DNA of 15,133 nt from Thiomonas sp. (GTDB taxonomy: Bacteria; Pseudomonadota; Gammaproteobacteria; Burkholderiales; Burkholderiaceae), in contig DAIAZB010000201.1 in assembly GCA_027443745.1 (NCBI GenBank), positions 1 to 15,133 on the forward strand, in the 5' to 3' direction. Numbering within the stretch: the stretch's first letter is position 1; every line of letters starts with the position of its first letter. Below the pieces are notes generated by a model. It had not been told where the DNA came from. It searched no databases and worked only from the letters and a program-made list of their open reading frames with translations. This document shows positions 8,484 to 14,623 of this stretch, piece after piece. The position numbers and the translations under genes are program-made.

Positions 8484-9179
8484 CTGCGGCTTGTCGGAAC
8501 GCGGCGGCCGATGCGCTGGCCGGATACCGGCGAACCGCAGGGTCTTGGCTTCGACCATGGCGCGGAAGTCGTCGTGGCCGAGCGCGCGTTGTTGTTGAAG
8601 ATAGATGCGGATAGCCGCAAGGTCGTTGTCGGATAGCGTTTCGCGCAGCAGTTGCCGATAGGCCTCGGCACGCGCGAGGGGCGTAGTCGCTAGCGCGGTG
8701 TACGCGGGGTGGGGCGTGAGCCAGGCAAGCTGACGCAGGCCGCAATGGTTGGATGCGCTGGACCACGGATAGCGGGTTGCGTCATCCGTCATGCGCGCAC
8801 GCACTGGGTTGAGGTCGATGTAGCGGTAGCAGCGCAGCACGTAGGCTTCGGTGTCGACCAGGCAGGCTTTATAGCGCCCTTCCCACAAGGTGCCGGTGCG
8901 CCGGTGCCTTGCGTTGAACTGGCCCACGTAGCCGCGCCCGAGTTTCTGCATCAGTTTCGAGATGGCACCGGCTTCGCCGGGAGTGACGAGCAGGTGGACG
9001 TGGTTGTCCATCAGTACGTAGGCGTGCAGGGCGCATCGAGCGTCGAGCAGCGCCTCGCCAAGCAGGTGCAGGTAGCGGTGTCGGTCGGCGTCGTCCAGGA
9101 AGCAGGGCAGCCGGTTGTTGCCGCGTTGGACGATATGCTGGGGGATGCCGGGGAGGTCGAGTCGCGGTTGCCTGGCCAT
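8478..9179 (-). CDS. REP-associated tyrosine transposase (RAYT, Y1/IS200-like)
   Basis: This 233-residue single-domain Y1 transposase has the HUH metal motif at H60-V-H62 (DNHVHLLV) and a candidate nucleophile Tyr at Y84 (GRGYVGQFN), followed by the family hallmarks RTGTLWEGRYKA and YRYIDLNPVRARM. The start MARQPRLDLPGIPQHIVQRG at 9179 is the standard RAYT N-terminus; longer readings of the frame run into the flanking repeat and have no family support. Such enzymes nick and join single-stranded REP hairpins and are usually single-copy, domesticated genes rather than selfish elements. All key residues are present, so it may be active. Its last codons and TGA lie inside the left-end repeat, which is why copy A retains an identical C-terminal tail. 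Confidence 0.95.
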   Translation of the reverse strand: MARQPRLDLPGIPQHIVQRGNNRLPCFLDDADRHRYLHLLGEALLDARCALHAYVLMDNHVHLLVTPGEAGAISKLMQKLGRGYVGQFNARHRRTGTLWEGRYKACLVDTEAYVLRCYRYIDLNPVRARMTDDATRYPWSSASNHCGLRQLAWLTPHPAYTALATTPLARAEAYRQLLRETLSDNDLAAIRIYLQQQRALGHDDFRAMVEAKTLRFAGIRPAHRPPRSDKPQK

Positions 9180-9237
9180 GCGCGCAGGGTCACGCAAGAC
9201 CTTGGAATCGCAGTACCGGACCTCGCCGCGACTTGCC

Positions 9238-9264
9238 GTAGGTGCACAGTGCAGCGGGCTGCAC
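9238..9264 (+). repeat. REP-like hairpin with GTAG foot
   Basis: GTAG (9238-9241) stands just ahead of a perfect hairpin GTGCAG-CGGG-CTGCAC (9249-9264). A GTAG-type tetranucleotide beside a short palindrome is the substrate form of several RAYT families. It directly abuts the right-end repeat. Confidence 0.5.
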
Positions 9265-9266
9265 GA

Positions 9267-9283
9267 AAGTGAACCTGACCCCG
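9267..9283 (-). repeat. Terminal repeat copy C
   Basis: Inverted copy of CGGGGTCAGGTTCACTT, right end of the RAYT unit, identical to copy B over 17 bases. Confidence 0.85.
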
Positions 9284-9492
9284 TTCGGCCCTCTCGTGGC
9301 GGCCGGCGGTGGCCCCGACCTCGCAGCCTGCATGACGGAAGCGGGGCTAAGGTGACGGTGACGATTAGGGTGCAGAATATTTCCCGCATTCCTTCCCCCG
9401 CCCGGTGAGGGATGCCCGCACGCCACGTCGGCATCGGTGATCAAAGGTCTGCCGCCTTCCGGCAGTCATCATTGAGATAAAGGAGATAGCTC

Positions 9493-9975
9493 ATGGTCGC
9501 GCAAGTCCTTTCCGGCGAGGCGCTCGATAATTCGCAGCCTGACGACATGCTCCCTTACGACAAGAACTGTGTCGCCATGACGTTCTCCCGGCTGCTTGGC
9601 GTGGGGGTGTACCCCACGATCAATTTCATGATCCGGAAGGGCTGGATCACCAAGGCCTCCGACCTGGAGAACGACACCACGATCAACAAGGTGATCGGCA
9701 AGCTCAACCTCTCGACGCGCTACACCGACACGCCCTGGGAAACCGTCAAGGTGGGTATGAAGGGCATGCCCGATGGACGGTATTACGCCACCAACTGGGG
9801 GCCCAGCGGTTCCAGCGGCGGCAATGGGCACGCCTTCGCCATCATCAAGAAGGGTGGGCTCGGCGTCTATGGCAACAACCAGGAGGTGAAGCAGGCGGCC
9901 AGCAGCGCGTCGCGGCCTTACCACCAGGCGATACATGCCACGCACAAGATCTCGGTGTACGGCCCCATCTTGTGA
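9493..9975 (+). CDS. Unrecognised small protein, possible papain-like cysteine hydrolase
   Basis: The 160-residue product has no signal peptide or membrane segment. I do not recognise the family with certainty. Its layout fits a papain-fold cysteine hydrolase: C26 in KNCVAMTFSRLLG at the start of a helix, H113 in GGNGHAFAIIKKGG at the start of a strand, and N128/N129 in VYGNNQ about 15 residues later. The stretch DGRYYATNWGPSGSSGG ahead of the His would form the active-site loop. Small amidases and peptidases used as toxins (type VI Tae-like, Tox-PL-like) share this C...H...N/D order, but also housekeeping peptidases do. A strong AAGGAG site seven bases upstream supports the ATG at 9493. It sits alone between repeat copies C and D, with no immunity-like or secretion partner obvious. 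The function is therefore an open inference. Confidence 0.6.
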   Translation: MVAQVLSGEALDNSQPDDMLPYDKNCVAMTFSRLLGVGVYPTINFMIRKGWITKASDLENDTTINKVIGKLNLSTRYTDTPWETVKVGMKGMPDGRYYATNWGPSGSSGGNGHAFAIIKKGGLGVYGNNQEVKQAASSASRPYHQAIHATHKISVYGPIL

Positions 9976-9989
9976 GGTCGAACGGGAAG

Positions 9990-10006
9990 CGGGGTCAGGT
10001 TCACTT
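9990..10006 (+). repeat. Terminal repeat copy D
   Basis: Exact 17-base CGGGGTCAGGTTCACTT beginning 14 bases after the preceding stop codon, with the outer flank GGGAAG resembling that of copy B. No transposase remnant is readable next to it. Confidence 0.8.
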
Positions 10007-10095
10007 GAGTTCCCTCGGTAACTGAATCAGCCCACGTTTCAGTGCATAACTACGTCTCTGTCTTGCGAATCAATGCAAATGGATGAGGAGGTTGT

Positions 10096-10575
10096 ATGTC
10101 TACTATCGATCAGGTGCTTGAAGCTATTCATGGTGCGCTGAGGGAGTTCAAGATGGAAATTCCATCCTTAAACTCACTTATAAGTACTCAGTTGACGTCG
10201 CCGAAATTGTCATGCGTAAATTTTGCGGGTGCCGTTTTGGAGAGAATAAATAAGGAACCGCAGGAATGGCCGTCTTCGCAATATATTTATCCGTCTGGAT
10301 TATTTCTCAACTTTACTTTGATGGGCGATCCGTCTGAATATAATCATGGATTCTGTGTCTATTTTCATCAAAATGTGGCTTATGTGATACAGGCTTTTCT
10401 TGATCACAAGATTCGGCTTATAACGCCAATGAGCGTTCACGCATTTGTTGCGAGCGTGGTGAAGTTGAAGAGCGGCAGGCGGGATGATGTAGCTGCCGGT
10501 TACAAGGAAATATCGTCGGTAGATATTTCCAATGCCAATTACGTATTGAATGCCATGTATGTCTGTAAGGCCTGA
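10096..10575 (+). CDS. Unrecognised AT-richer protein of 159 residues, probably acquired
   Basis: I do not recognise this protein. It is soluble, with an amphipathic N-terminal helix (IDQVLEAIHGALREF). The segment SCVNFAGAVLERI (C40) and then YNHGFCVYFHQNVAYVIQAF (H84, Q99) again give a Cys-then-His order like the neighbouring gene at 9493, with a polar residue 15 positions after the His. That parallel is suggestive only. The ATG at 10096 follows AGGAGG (10086-10091) by four bases. Base and codon use (ATA, TTA, AAT) differ sharply from the surrounding GC-rich genes, which indicates recent horizontal transfer. It lies between repeat copies D and E and is convergent with the toxin-antitoxin pair. 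Confidence 0.7.
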   Translation: MSTIDQVLEAIHGALREFKMEIPSLNSLISTQLTSPKLSCVNFAGAVLERINKEPQEWPSSQYIYPSGLFLNFTLMGDPSEYNHGFCVYFHQNVAYVIQAFLDHKIRLITPMSVHAFVASVVKLKSGRRDDVAAGYKEISSVDISNANYVLNAMYVCKA

Positions 10576-10749
10576 GCCTGGAATGCAAAGCAGGAATTCG
10601 GGACGGGTCGGGTTTGCGCCGCTTAGCCGCATGGCCTTTGCCATCCCAGGCTGCGCGATAGGCAACGAATCCACGGCAAAGACAGGAGGAACCAGAGCGC
10701 ACTTTTAAGTAAGTGGCGGCGTCTTGAGCTGCCTCCCCTCGTCGAACGC

Positions 10750-11187
10750 TTATGACGACAGCCGCTCGATCGCCTGCGCCGGCGTGAGGATGGCGAGGCC
10801 GCGCAGCGGCGCGAGCACGTGCAGGTCAGCGTCGCCGGTGACCAGTGCATCGGCTTTCGCGGCGAGCGCCAGTTGCAGGAAGGGCAGGTCGTGCGGGTCG
10901 CGGCACGGGGGCGTGCGGGGCGGCGGGTCGGAGATGCGGAAGGCCTCCGTCCACGGCAGGTAGTCGGCGAGCAGGTCGTGCTGTTCGTCGGGCGTCAACT
11001 TGAACTTGGGATAGGCGAGTACGCGAATCAGTTCGGCGACGGTGGCGCGGCTGGCCAGCGGTATGCACAGTGCCCCCTGCCAGGCGAGACGCAGGCGGCC
11101 GCTGACGCCGCCGGGTCGGATCAGCGCCGACAGCACGACGTTGGTGTCGAGTACCCAGCGCGGCGTCCCGCGTGCTGGCGGACTCAC
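10750..11187 (-). CDS. PIN-domain toxin of a toxin-antitoxin pair
   Basis: The 145-residue protein is a PIN-domain ribonuclease of the putative-toxin family (COG1569-like). The metal-binding acidic residues are visible: D14 in WVLDTNVVLSALIRPGG, a Glu in RATVAELIRVLAYPKF, and the aspartates in CRDPHDLPFLQLA and ALVTGDADL. Enzymes of this kind cleave RNA when freed from their antitoxin. The start is a GTG at 11187 that overlaps the antitoxin stop codon as GTGA, so toxin translation should follow antitoxin translation. The order antitoxin-toxin is standard for type II modules. All key residues look intact, so the module may be active. Confidence 0.88.
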   Translation of the reverse strand: MSPPARGTPRWVLDTNVVLSALIRPGGVSGRLRLAWQGALCIPLASRATVAELIRVLAYPKFKLTPDEQHDLLADYLPWTEAFRISDPPPRTPPCRDPHDLPFLQLALAAKADALVTGDADLHVLAPLRGLAILTPAQAIERLSS

Positions 11188-11501
11188 GGCTTGCGCCGCG
11201 GTGCGGCTTTGCCCGCGCGCGGCGGTTTCGCGTCGTAGCGACCTGACGGTTCGGCAACACGGGCGGCGCGGCGCGCCGCGCCGGCCTGGCGCGCCCAGGC
11301 GACCGCTGCGGCGAGGTCGTCGTCGCCAAGCTCCAGCGCGGCGAGCTTGGCGCGCACGGCATCGGCGCGCTGGAGGCGCACGGGCGTCAGCACCAGTTGC
11401 CCGGCGCGCACCTCCACCTCGAAATACTCGGCGTTGCCGGCGGCCTCGACCGCCGCCTTGGGCAGCGTCAGCTGGTTCTTGCTGGTGAGCTTGGCGAGCA
11501 T
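11184..11501 (-). CDS. AbrB/MazE-type antitoxin
   Basis: The 105-residue protein begins with a SpoVT-AbrB swapped-hairpin DNA-binding domain (MLAKLTSKNQLTLPKAAVEA, then EYFEVEVRAGQLVLTPVRL, about residues 1-45). It continues with a helical, charged C-terminal part (DAVRAKLAALELGDDDLAAA, basic tail PPRAGKAAPRRKP) that would wrap and block the PIN toxin. The ATG at 11501 gives the canonical N-terminus; the open frame continues upstream but that extension has no family match. It shares four bases with the toxin gene. A perfect inverted repeat 16 bases upstream is a likely autoregulatory operator. Confidence 0.87.
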   Translation of the reverse strand: MLAKLTSKNQLTLPKAAVEAAGNAEYFEVEVRAGQLVLTPVRLQRADAVRAKLAALELGDDDLAAAVAWARQAGAARRAARVAEPSGRYDAKPPRAGKAAPRRKP

Positions 11502-11516
11502 GGGTCGGGGCCTTGG

Positions 11517-11531
11517 GTAAGGATGCCTTAC
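11517..11531 (-). promoter_or_regulatory. Inverted repeat upstream of the antitoxin, candidate operator
   Basis: GTAAGG-ATG-CCTTAC is a perfect 6+6 inverted repeat with a 3-base centre, lying 16-30 bases before the antitoxin ATG. Antitoxins of this type usually repress their own operon through such palindromes. No clear -35/-10 pair could be assigned around it. Confidence 0.45.
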
Positions 11532-11619
11532 TCTAGGCTGCGTTGCCGTTGCCGGCAAGCGTGCCGCCGGGTTCGCTCCATGCCGGAGCAGCCACGGGTT
11601 CATGCGCGCCTCTGCTGGT

Positions 11620-11635
11620 AGCGAACCTGACCCCG
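11620..11635 (-). repeat. Terminal repeat copy E (one mismatch)
   Basis: Reverse-oriented CGGGGTCAGGTTCGCT, differing from the 17-base end sequence by A to G at one position and lacking the last base match. It directly abuts the stop codon of the diguanylate cyclase (11636-11638). Confidence 0.7.
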
Positions 11636-13276
11636 TCAGGTCGTGCCCCCATCCCCCGCAAAAACGCACACACCCAGCGCATGGCTCTTGGCCCGGTACA
11701 TGGCGGCGTCCGCAGCACGCAGGTAGTCGTCGGTGGTCGCGAAGCCGGCCTGGCTGCTGACCACGCCGATGCTTGCGCCGCAGGTCACGGTGTGCGGGCC
11801 AATCCGATAGGGCGCGGCGAGGGCGGTCGCGATGGTCCGGGCGCGGTCGGCGGCGCCCGCGGGATCGATGGACTCGAGCAGCACGTTGAACTCGTCACCG
11901 CTCATGCGGGCCACCAGGTCGACGGCCCGGACGCAGGATTCGAGCCGACGTGCCACCTGCTGCAGCAGCTGGTCACCCACGTGGTGTCCGAGGGTGTCGT
12001 TGACGGCCTTGAACCGGTCGAGATCCAGCAGCAGCACGGCGAAGGTGGTGGTGTCTGCCGGTGACGGTGCGTCACCGCCTTTCGGGGTGCCGTCCCGATG
12101 CAGCGCGATGGCGTGCTCGAGGCGATCGCGGAACAGCGGCCGGCCGGGCAGGTTGGTCAGCGCGTCGTACGAGCTGCTGCGTTCCGCCAGGTCGCTCAGC
12201 GACCCGGCCATCCGCACGGCCTTGCCGCCTTCGAATTGCGCGATGCCGCGCCAGTTGAGCCATACCAGCCGCCCCGAACCGTGACGGGCGCGGAAATCCA
12301 CCGAGAAGTTCGGCTGGTGGCCCGACAGGTGCCTGCGGTAGGCCGTCTCCACGCGCTCGCGGTCGTCGGGATCGATGAGCTGTTGCAGGAACTGCCAGCC
12401 GTGCTCATGCAGGTGGCCGGTGCCGCTCAGCCCGACGATCTCGTGGAAGCGCTCGGACGCATGCAGCGCGTCCGTCTGCAGGTTCCAGTCCCAGATGCCG
12501 TCGGTGGAGCCGCGGGTGGCAAGCGCATAGCGGTTGTCGGATTGCACCAGTTCGAGTTCGGTGTTTTTCTGTTCGGTCACGTCGATCATCAGGCCGATCA
12601 TGCGATTCGGGCGGCCTGGCTCGACGTCCACGCGGCACAGGTCGCGCACCCAGACGACCTTGCCGGACTTGGCGATCAACCGGTAGCTCATCTCGTACGC
12701 ATAGCTGTGCGTGGCGTGGTACGCGGCGTCGTCGATGACCAGCGCGTCCGCCAGGTCGTCGGGATGCACATGCGCGCGCCAGAAACCCGGGTCCGCCCGC
12801 CACTCTTCCACCGAGTAGCCGAAAAGGCGCTCGACCTGCGGGCTGAGGAAGGTGTTGCCCACGCCGAGCTCTGCCTCCCAGACGACGCCGTCGATGGTTT
12901 CCAGCAGCCGCAGGAAGCGCTGGCGGTCCTCCATCACGACCTGCTCGGTGATCTCGGTGATCTCGATCAGCACGCCCTGGCGACTGATCACCCGCTCCGC
13001 GGCGTCGGTCTTCGGATGCAGCTGCAGACGCATCCAGCGATGGTCCGCGTCGGCGAAGCGCAGGCGGAACACCGGCATGCCGGCGCGCAGGGCGCCGGCG
13101 TCGTCGGGATGCACGAAGTCGAGCAGGGACTGGCCCAGCGTCGCTTCCACCGAGTGGCCGGTAAGCCGGTGCCAGGCGGGATTCAAGTAGGTGATGATCC
13201 ACCGTGCGTCCGTCTGCACCACCGCATCGGGCAGCAACTGCAGCAGTTCTTCGGACGGTGTGAGAGGGGCGGGCAT
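11636..13276 (-). CDS. Three-PAS diguanylate cyclase
   Basis: This 546-residue cytoplasmic protein has no membrane helix. Three PAS domains come first: about 8-115 (LLPDAVVQTDARWIITYLNP, HPDDAGAL), 118-240 (FLSPQVERLFGYSVEEWRAD, HVHPDDL, RMIGLMIDVTEQK) and 245-365 (STDGIWDWNL, IDPDDRERVE). A GGDEF domain follows (370-546; SYDALTNLPGRPLFRDRL, LLLDLDRFKAVNDTLGHHVGD). The active-site signature reads S459-GDEF, a first-position variant still compatible with activity. The inhibitory I-site R450-A-V-D453 sits exactly five residues before it, so product inhibition by cyclic di-GMP is expected. It should make cyclic di-GMP in response to signals bound by the PAS domains, whose ligands cannot be told here. 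No EAL domain is present. Confidence 0.94.
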   Translation of the reverse strand: MPAPLTPSEELLQLLPDAVVQTDARWIITYLNPAWHRLTGHSVEATLGQSLLDFVHPDDAGALRAGMPVFRLRFADADHRWMRLQLHPKTDAAERVISRQGVLIEITEITEQVVMEDRQRFLRLLETIDGVVWEAELGVGNTFLSPQVERLFGYSVEEWRADPGFWRAHVHPDDLADALVIDDAAYHATHSYAYEMSYRLIAKSGKVVWVRDLCRVDVEPGRPNRMIGLMIDVTEQKNTELELVQSDNRYALATRGSTDGIWDWNLQTDALHASERFHEIVGLSGTGHLHEHGWQFLQQLIDPDDRERVETAYRRHLSGHQPNFSVDFRARHGSGRLVWLNWRGIAQFEGGKAVRMAGSLSDLAERSSSYDALTNLPGRPLFRDRLEHAIALHRDGTPKGGDAPSPADTTTFAVLLLDLDRFKAVNDTLGHHVGDQLLQQVARRLESCVRAVDLVARMSGDEFNVLLESIDPAGAADRARTIATALAAPYRIGPHTVTCGASIGVVSSQAGFATTDDYLRAADAAMYRAKSHALGVCVFAGDGGTT

Positions 13277-13445
13277 CGGTCACTTATGCTCACCGAAGCG
13301 CGATCGTGCAGTCCAGCCCCTCCAGCAATAAGGGGACGTGGCGAATTAAGGCGGCTCGCGAAGGCCGACTTGCCGGGGCCGCCCGCGGGAACGGCAGACG
13401 GCAGGGCGTCCGAGCGTGGTCTCCATGGTGGGTTGCCTGCCTGGC

Positions 13446-13952
13446 TTAATTAGCCACGGCCCCTTTGTTGAACATGTCGTCGAGGCGGGTGTAGCTGTGC
13501 TCCATGCCGTCGGTCATGCCGGTGGAGACGGCGTCTTCACGCGCTTGCTTCGAGGCGAACGTCAGGTTGCAGATCAGCGTCGTGATGCCGTTCTCCTCCG
13601 TGAGTTCAAGTGACACGATGCAGGGATCGCCCGTTGGCATGGCGAAGTCCATGTCGCCCGGGTCGAAGTATTGCTCGTGGACGAGCCTGGAGCAGTCGTC
13701 GACTTCGGTGAACGTACCCAGGAAGCCAAATGCGTTGCCGTCTTCGCGGTTTCTCCACTGCCACTTGTATGTGCCGCCGACGCGGACATCCATGTCGCAC
13801 ACGGGCATATCCCAGCCTTCATAGCCTTGCCATTTGCGCACGAGTTCGGGGCGGGTATGCGCATCCCACACCATCTGGCGAGGCGCATGGAATGTACGCG
13901 TGACGCGAACTTCGCGATCACTGGGAAATGTCACTTCTGCGGGCTTGGCCAT
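13446..13952 (-). CDS. AHSA1/SRPBCC-domain protein
   Basis: The 168-residue protein is a single START-like SRPBCC domain of the AHSA1 type. Recognisable parts are REVRVTRTFHAPRQMVWDAH, RPELVRKWQGYEGWDMPVCD, VRVGGTYKWQWRN, FGFLGTFTEVDDCSRLVHEQ, and the C-terminal helix MTDGMEHSYTRLDDMF. Such domains form a deep hydrophobic pocket; the ligand is not known for this branch. The ATG at 13952 is preceded by AAGGAG seven bases away and is preferred over the in-frame upstream ATG at 13985. It is downstream of an ArsR regulator on the same strand with an 80-base gap, a common pairing in which the repressor controls both genes. Confidence 0.9.
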   Translation of the reverse strand: MAKPAEVTFPSDREVRVTRTFHAPRQMVWDAHTRPELVRKWQGYEGWDMPVCDMDVRVGGTYKWQWRNREDGNAFGFLGTFTEVDDCSRLVHEQYFDPGDMDFAMPTGDPCIVSLELTEENGITTLICNLTFASKQAREDAVSTGMTDGMEHSYTRLDDMFNKGAVAN

Positions 13953-14032
13953 GGTTTTCTCCTTGGTGATCCTTCGTGATGGCACGCGGCCCTTTGGGAC
14001 GAAAGAGCGAACGGCGCGCTGGCACGTCAGTG

Positions 14033-14395
14033 CTATTTGTTTGTCGGTTTGCGCCGGGACGGTTTGGCCTGGAGTTCCCCGAGCAACGCATCGAGACGCT
14101 GGTAGTTCCGCTCGAAGATCTCGCGGTAACGTTCGATCCAGTCCGCGGCCTCCTTCAATCCTTTCGGTTCCAATTTACGTGGACGTCGTTGCGCATCGAC
14201 GTCCATCGAGATGAGGCCGGCGCGCTCAAGCACTTTCAGGTGTTTGGAAATGGCGGGTTGGCTCATCTCGAACGGCACGGCGAGTTCCGTCACGGTGGCC
14301 TCTCCCGTGGCCAGCCGGGCAAGGATCGCGCGGCGGGTGGGGTCGGCCAGGGCGGCGAAGGTCAGGTTGAGGCGTTCCGAATCTTGCATAACCAT
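14033..14395 (-). CDS. ArsR-family transcriptional repressor
   Basis: The protein of about 120 residues has a winged-helix core: FAALADPTRRAILARLATGE, TVTELAVPFEMSQPAISKHL (recognition helix), KVLERAGLISMDVDAQRRPR (wing). It has none of the cysteine pairs used by metal-sensing ArsR/SmtB members, so it more likely belongs to the non-metal group that accompanies AHSA1 genes. The C-terminal half is helical (WIERYREIFERNYQRLDALL). Start choice is uncertain: ATG 14395 (MVMQDSE) and ATG 14389 (MQDSE) both lack a good ribosome site, and a -10-like box ends at 14397, which would favour a leaderless start at 14389. An in-frame TTG further upstream is unlikely. It is divergent from the halogenase gene. 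Confidence 0.92.
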   Translation of the reverse strand: MVMQDSERLNLTFAALADPTRRAILARLATGEATVTELAVPFEMSQPAISKHLKVLERAGLISMDVDAQRRPRKLEPKGLKEAADWIERYREIFERNYQRLDALLGELQAKPSRRKPTNK

Positions 14396-14396
14396 C

Positions 14397-14425
14397 CATA
14401 TACATAACCCATAGGTAATATGCAA
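14397..14425 (-). promoter_or_regulatory. Candidate sigma-70 promoter of the arsR-AHSA1 pair
   Basis: On the minus strand TTGCAT (14425-14420) is separated by 17 bases from TATATG (14402-14397). The patch is strikingly AT-rich in a GC-rich region. The -10 box ends one or two bases from the start codons, so the transcript would have almost no leader. Confidence 0.4.
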
Positions 14426-14531
14426 AGATGGGACGGGCTGGTCAAGGCCCGTCGATCGGGGTCAGGCTGGATGACGGTGACGGAGGCAATCAAGCCGTGG
14501 AAATGGCCTTCGTCCCCTTTGCGGCGAGTCG

Positions 14532-14561
14532 TTGTTGCCGATGCAGCGGCCCTGCAATACT
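14532..14561 (+). promoter_or_regulatory. Possible sigma-70 promoter of the halogenase gene
   Basis: TTGTTG (14532-14537), an 18-base spacer and AATACT (14556-14561) make a moderate match on the plus strand. It would start transcription right at the hairpin beginning at 14567. Confidence 0.3.
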
Positions 14562-14566
14562 CGACA

Positions 14567-14610
14567 GCGCCGGCAGGGGGGCCGGCGCCAACCCTCGACC
14601 GCCCTGCCGG
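14567..14610 (+). promoter_or_regulatory. Two mutually exclusive leader hairpins before the halogenase
   Basis: Stem 1 is GCGCCGGC (14567-14574) with GCCGGCGC (14581-14588), eight perfect pairs around AGGGGG. Stem 2 is CCGGCAGGG (14570-14578) with CCCTGCCGG (14602-14610), nine perfect pairs. They share bases 14570-14574, so only one can form at a time. Stem 2 would cover the GG of the only Shine-Dalgarno-like GGAG (14609-14612). GC-rich DNA makes chance stems common. Confidence 0.4.
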
Positions 14611-14623
14611 AGCATGCGCCGCC

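Larger units (their letters stand above)
8467..9283 (-). mobile_element. RAYT unit bounded by 17-bp inverted repeats
   Basis: CGGGGTCAGGTTCACTT occurs at 8467-8483 and, inverted, at 9267-9283, a perfect 17-of-17 match. The two ends enclose a single REP-associated tyrosine transposase gene and about 90 bases of leader. The left end overlaps the transposase stop codon. No target-site duplication is evident, as expected for Y1 (HUH) enzymes. Further copies of the end sequence lie at 6993, 9990 and 11620. Confidence 0.75.
9180..9492. other. 313-base gap between the RAYT and the next gene
   Basis: No convincing gene lies here. From left to right it holds the transposase leader, a GTAG-plus-hairpin REP-like element (9238-9264), the right-end repeat copy C (9267-9283), an unremarkable GC-rich stretch, a small hairpin CTGCCG-CCTTC-CGGCAG (9449-9465), and the ribosome site AAGGAG (9480-9485), seven bases before the ATG at 9493. 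Confidence 0.7.

Noticed and set aside
10576..10749. Small gene in the gap after the AT-rich gene
   Set aside because: An AGGAGG-like site near 10685 has no start codon at a usable distance and no sensible frame follows.
12098..13453. 451-codon open frame opposite the diguanylate cyclase
   Set aside because: Antisense shadow with no domain features.
14457..14470. Sixth copy of the terminal repeat (CGGGGTCAGGCTGG)
   Set aside because: Only the first ten bases match; it could be a decayed copy or chance.
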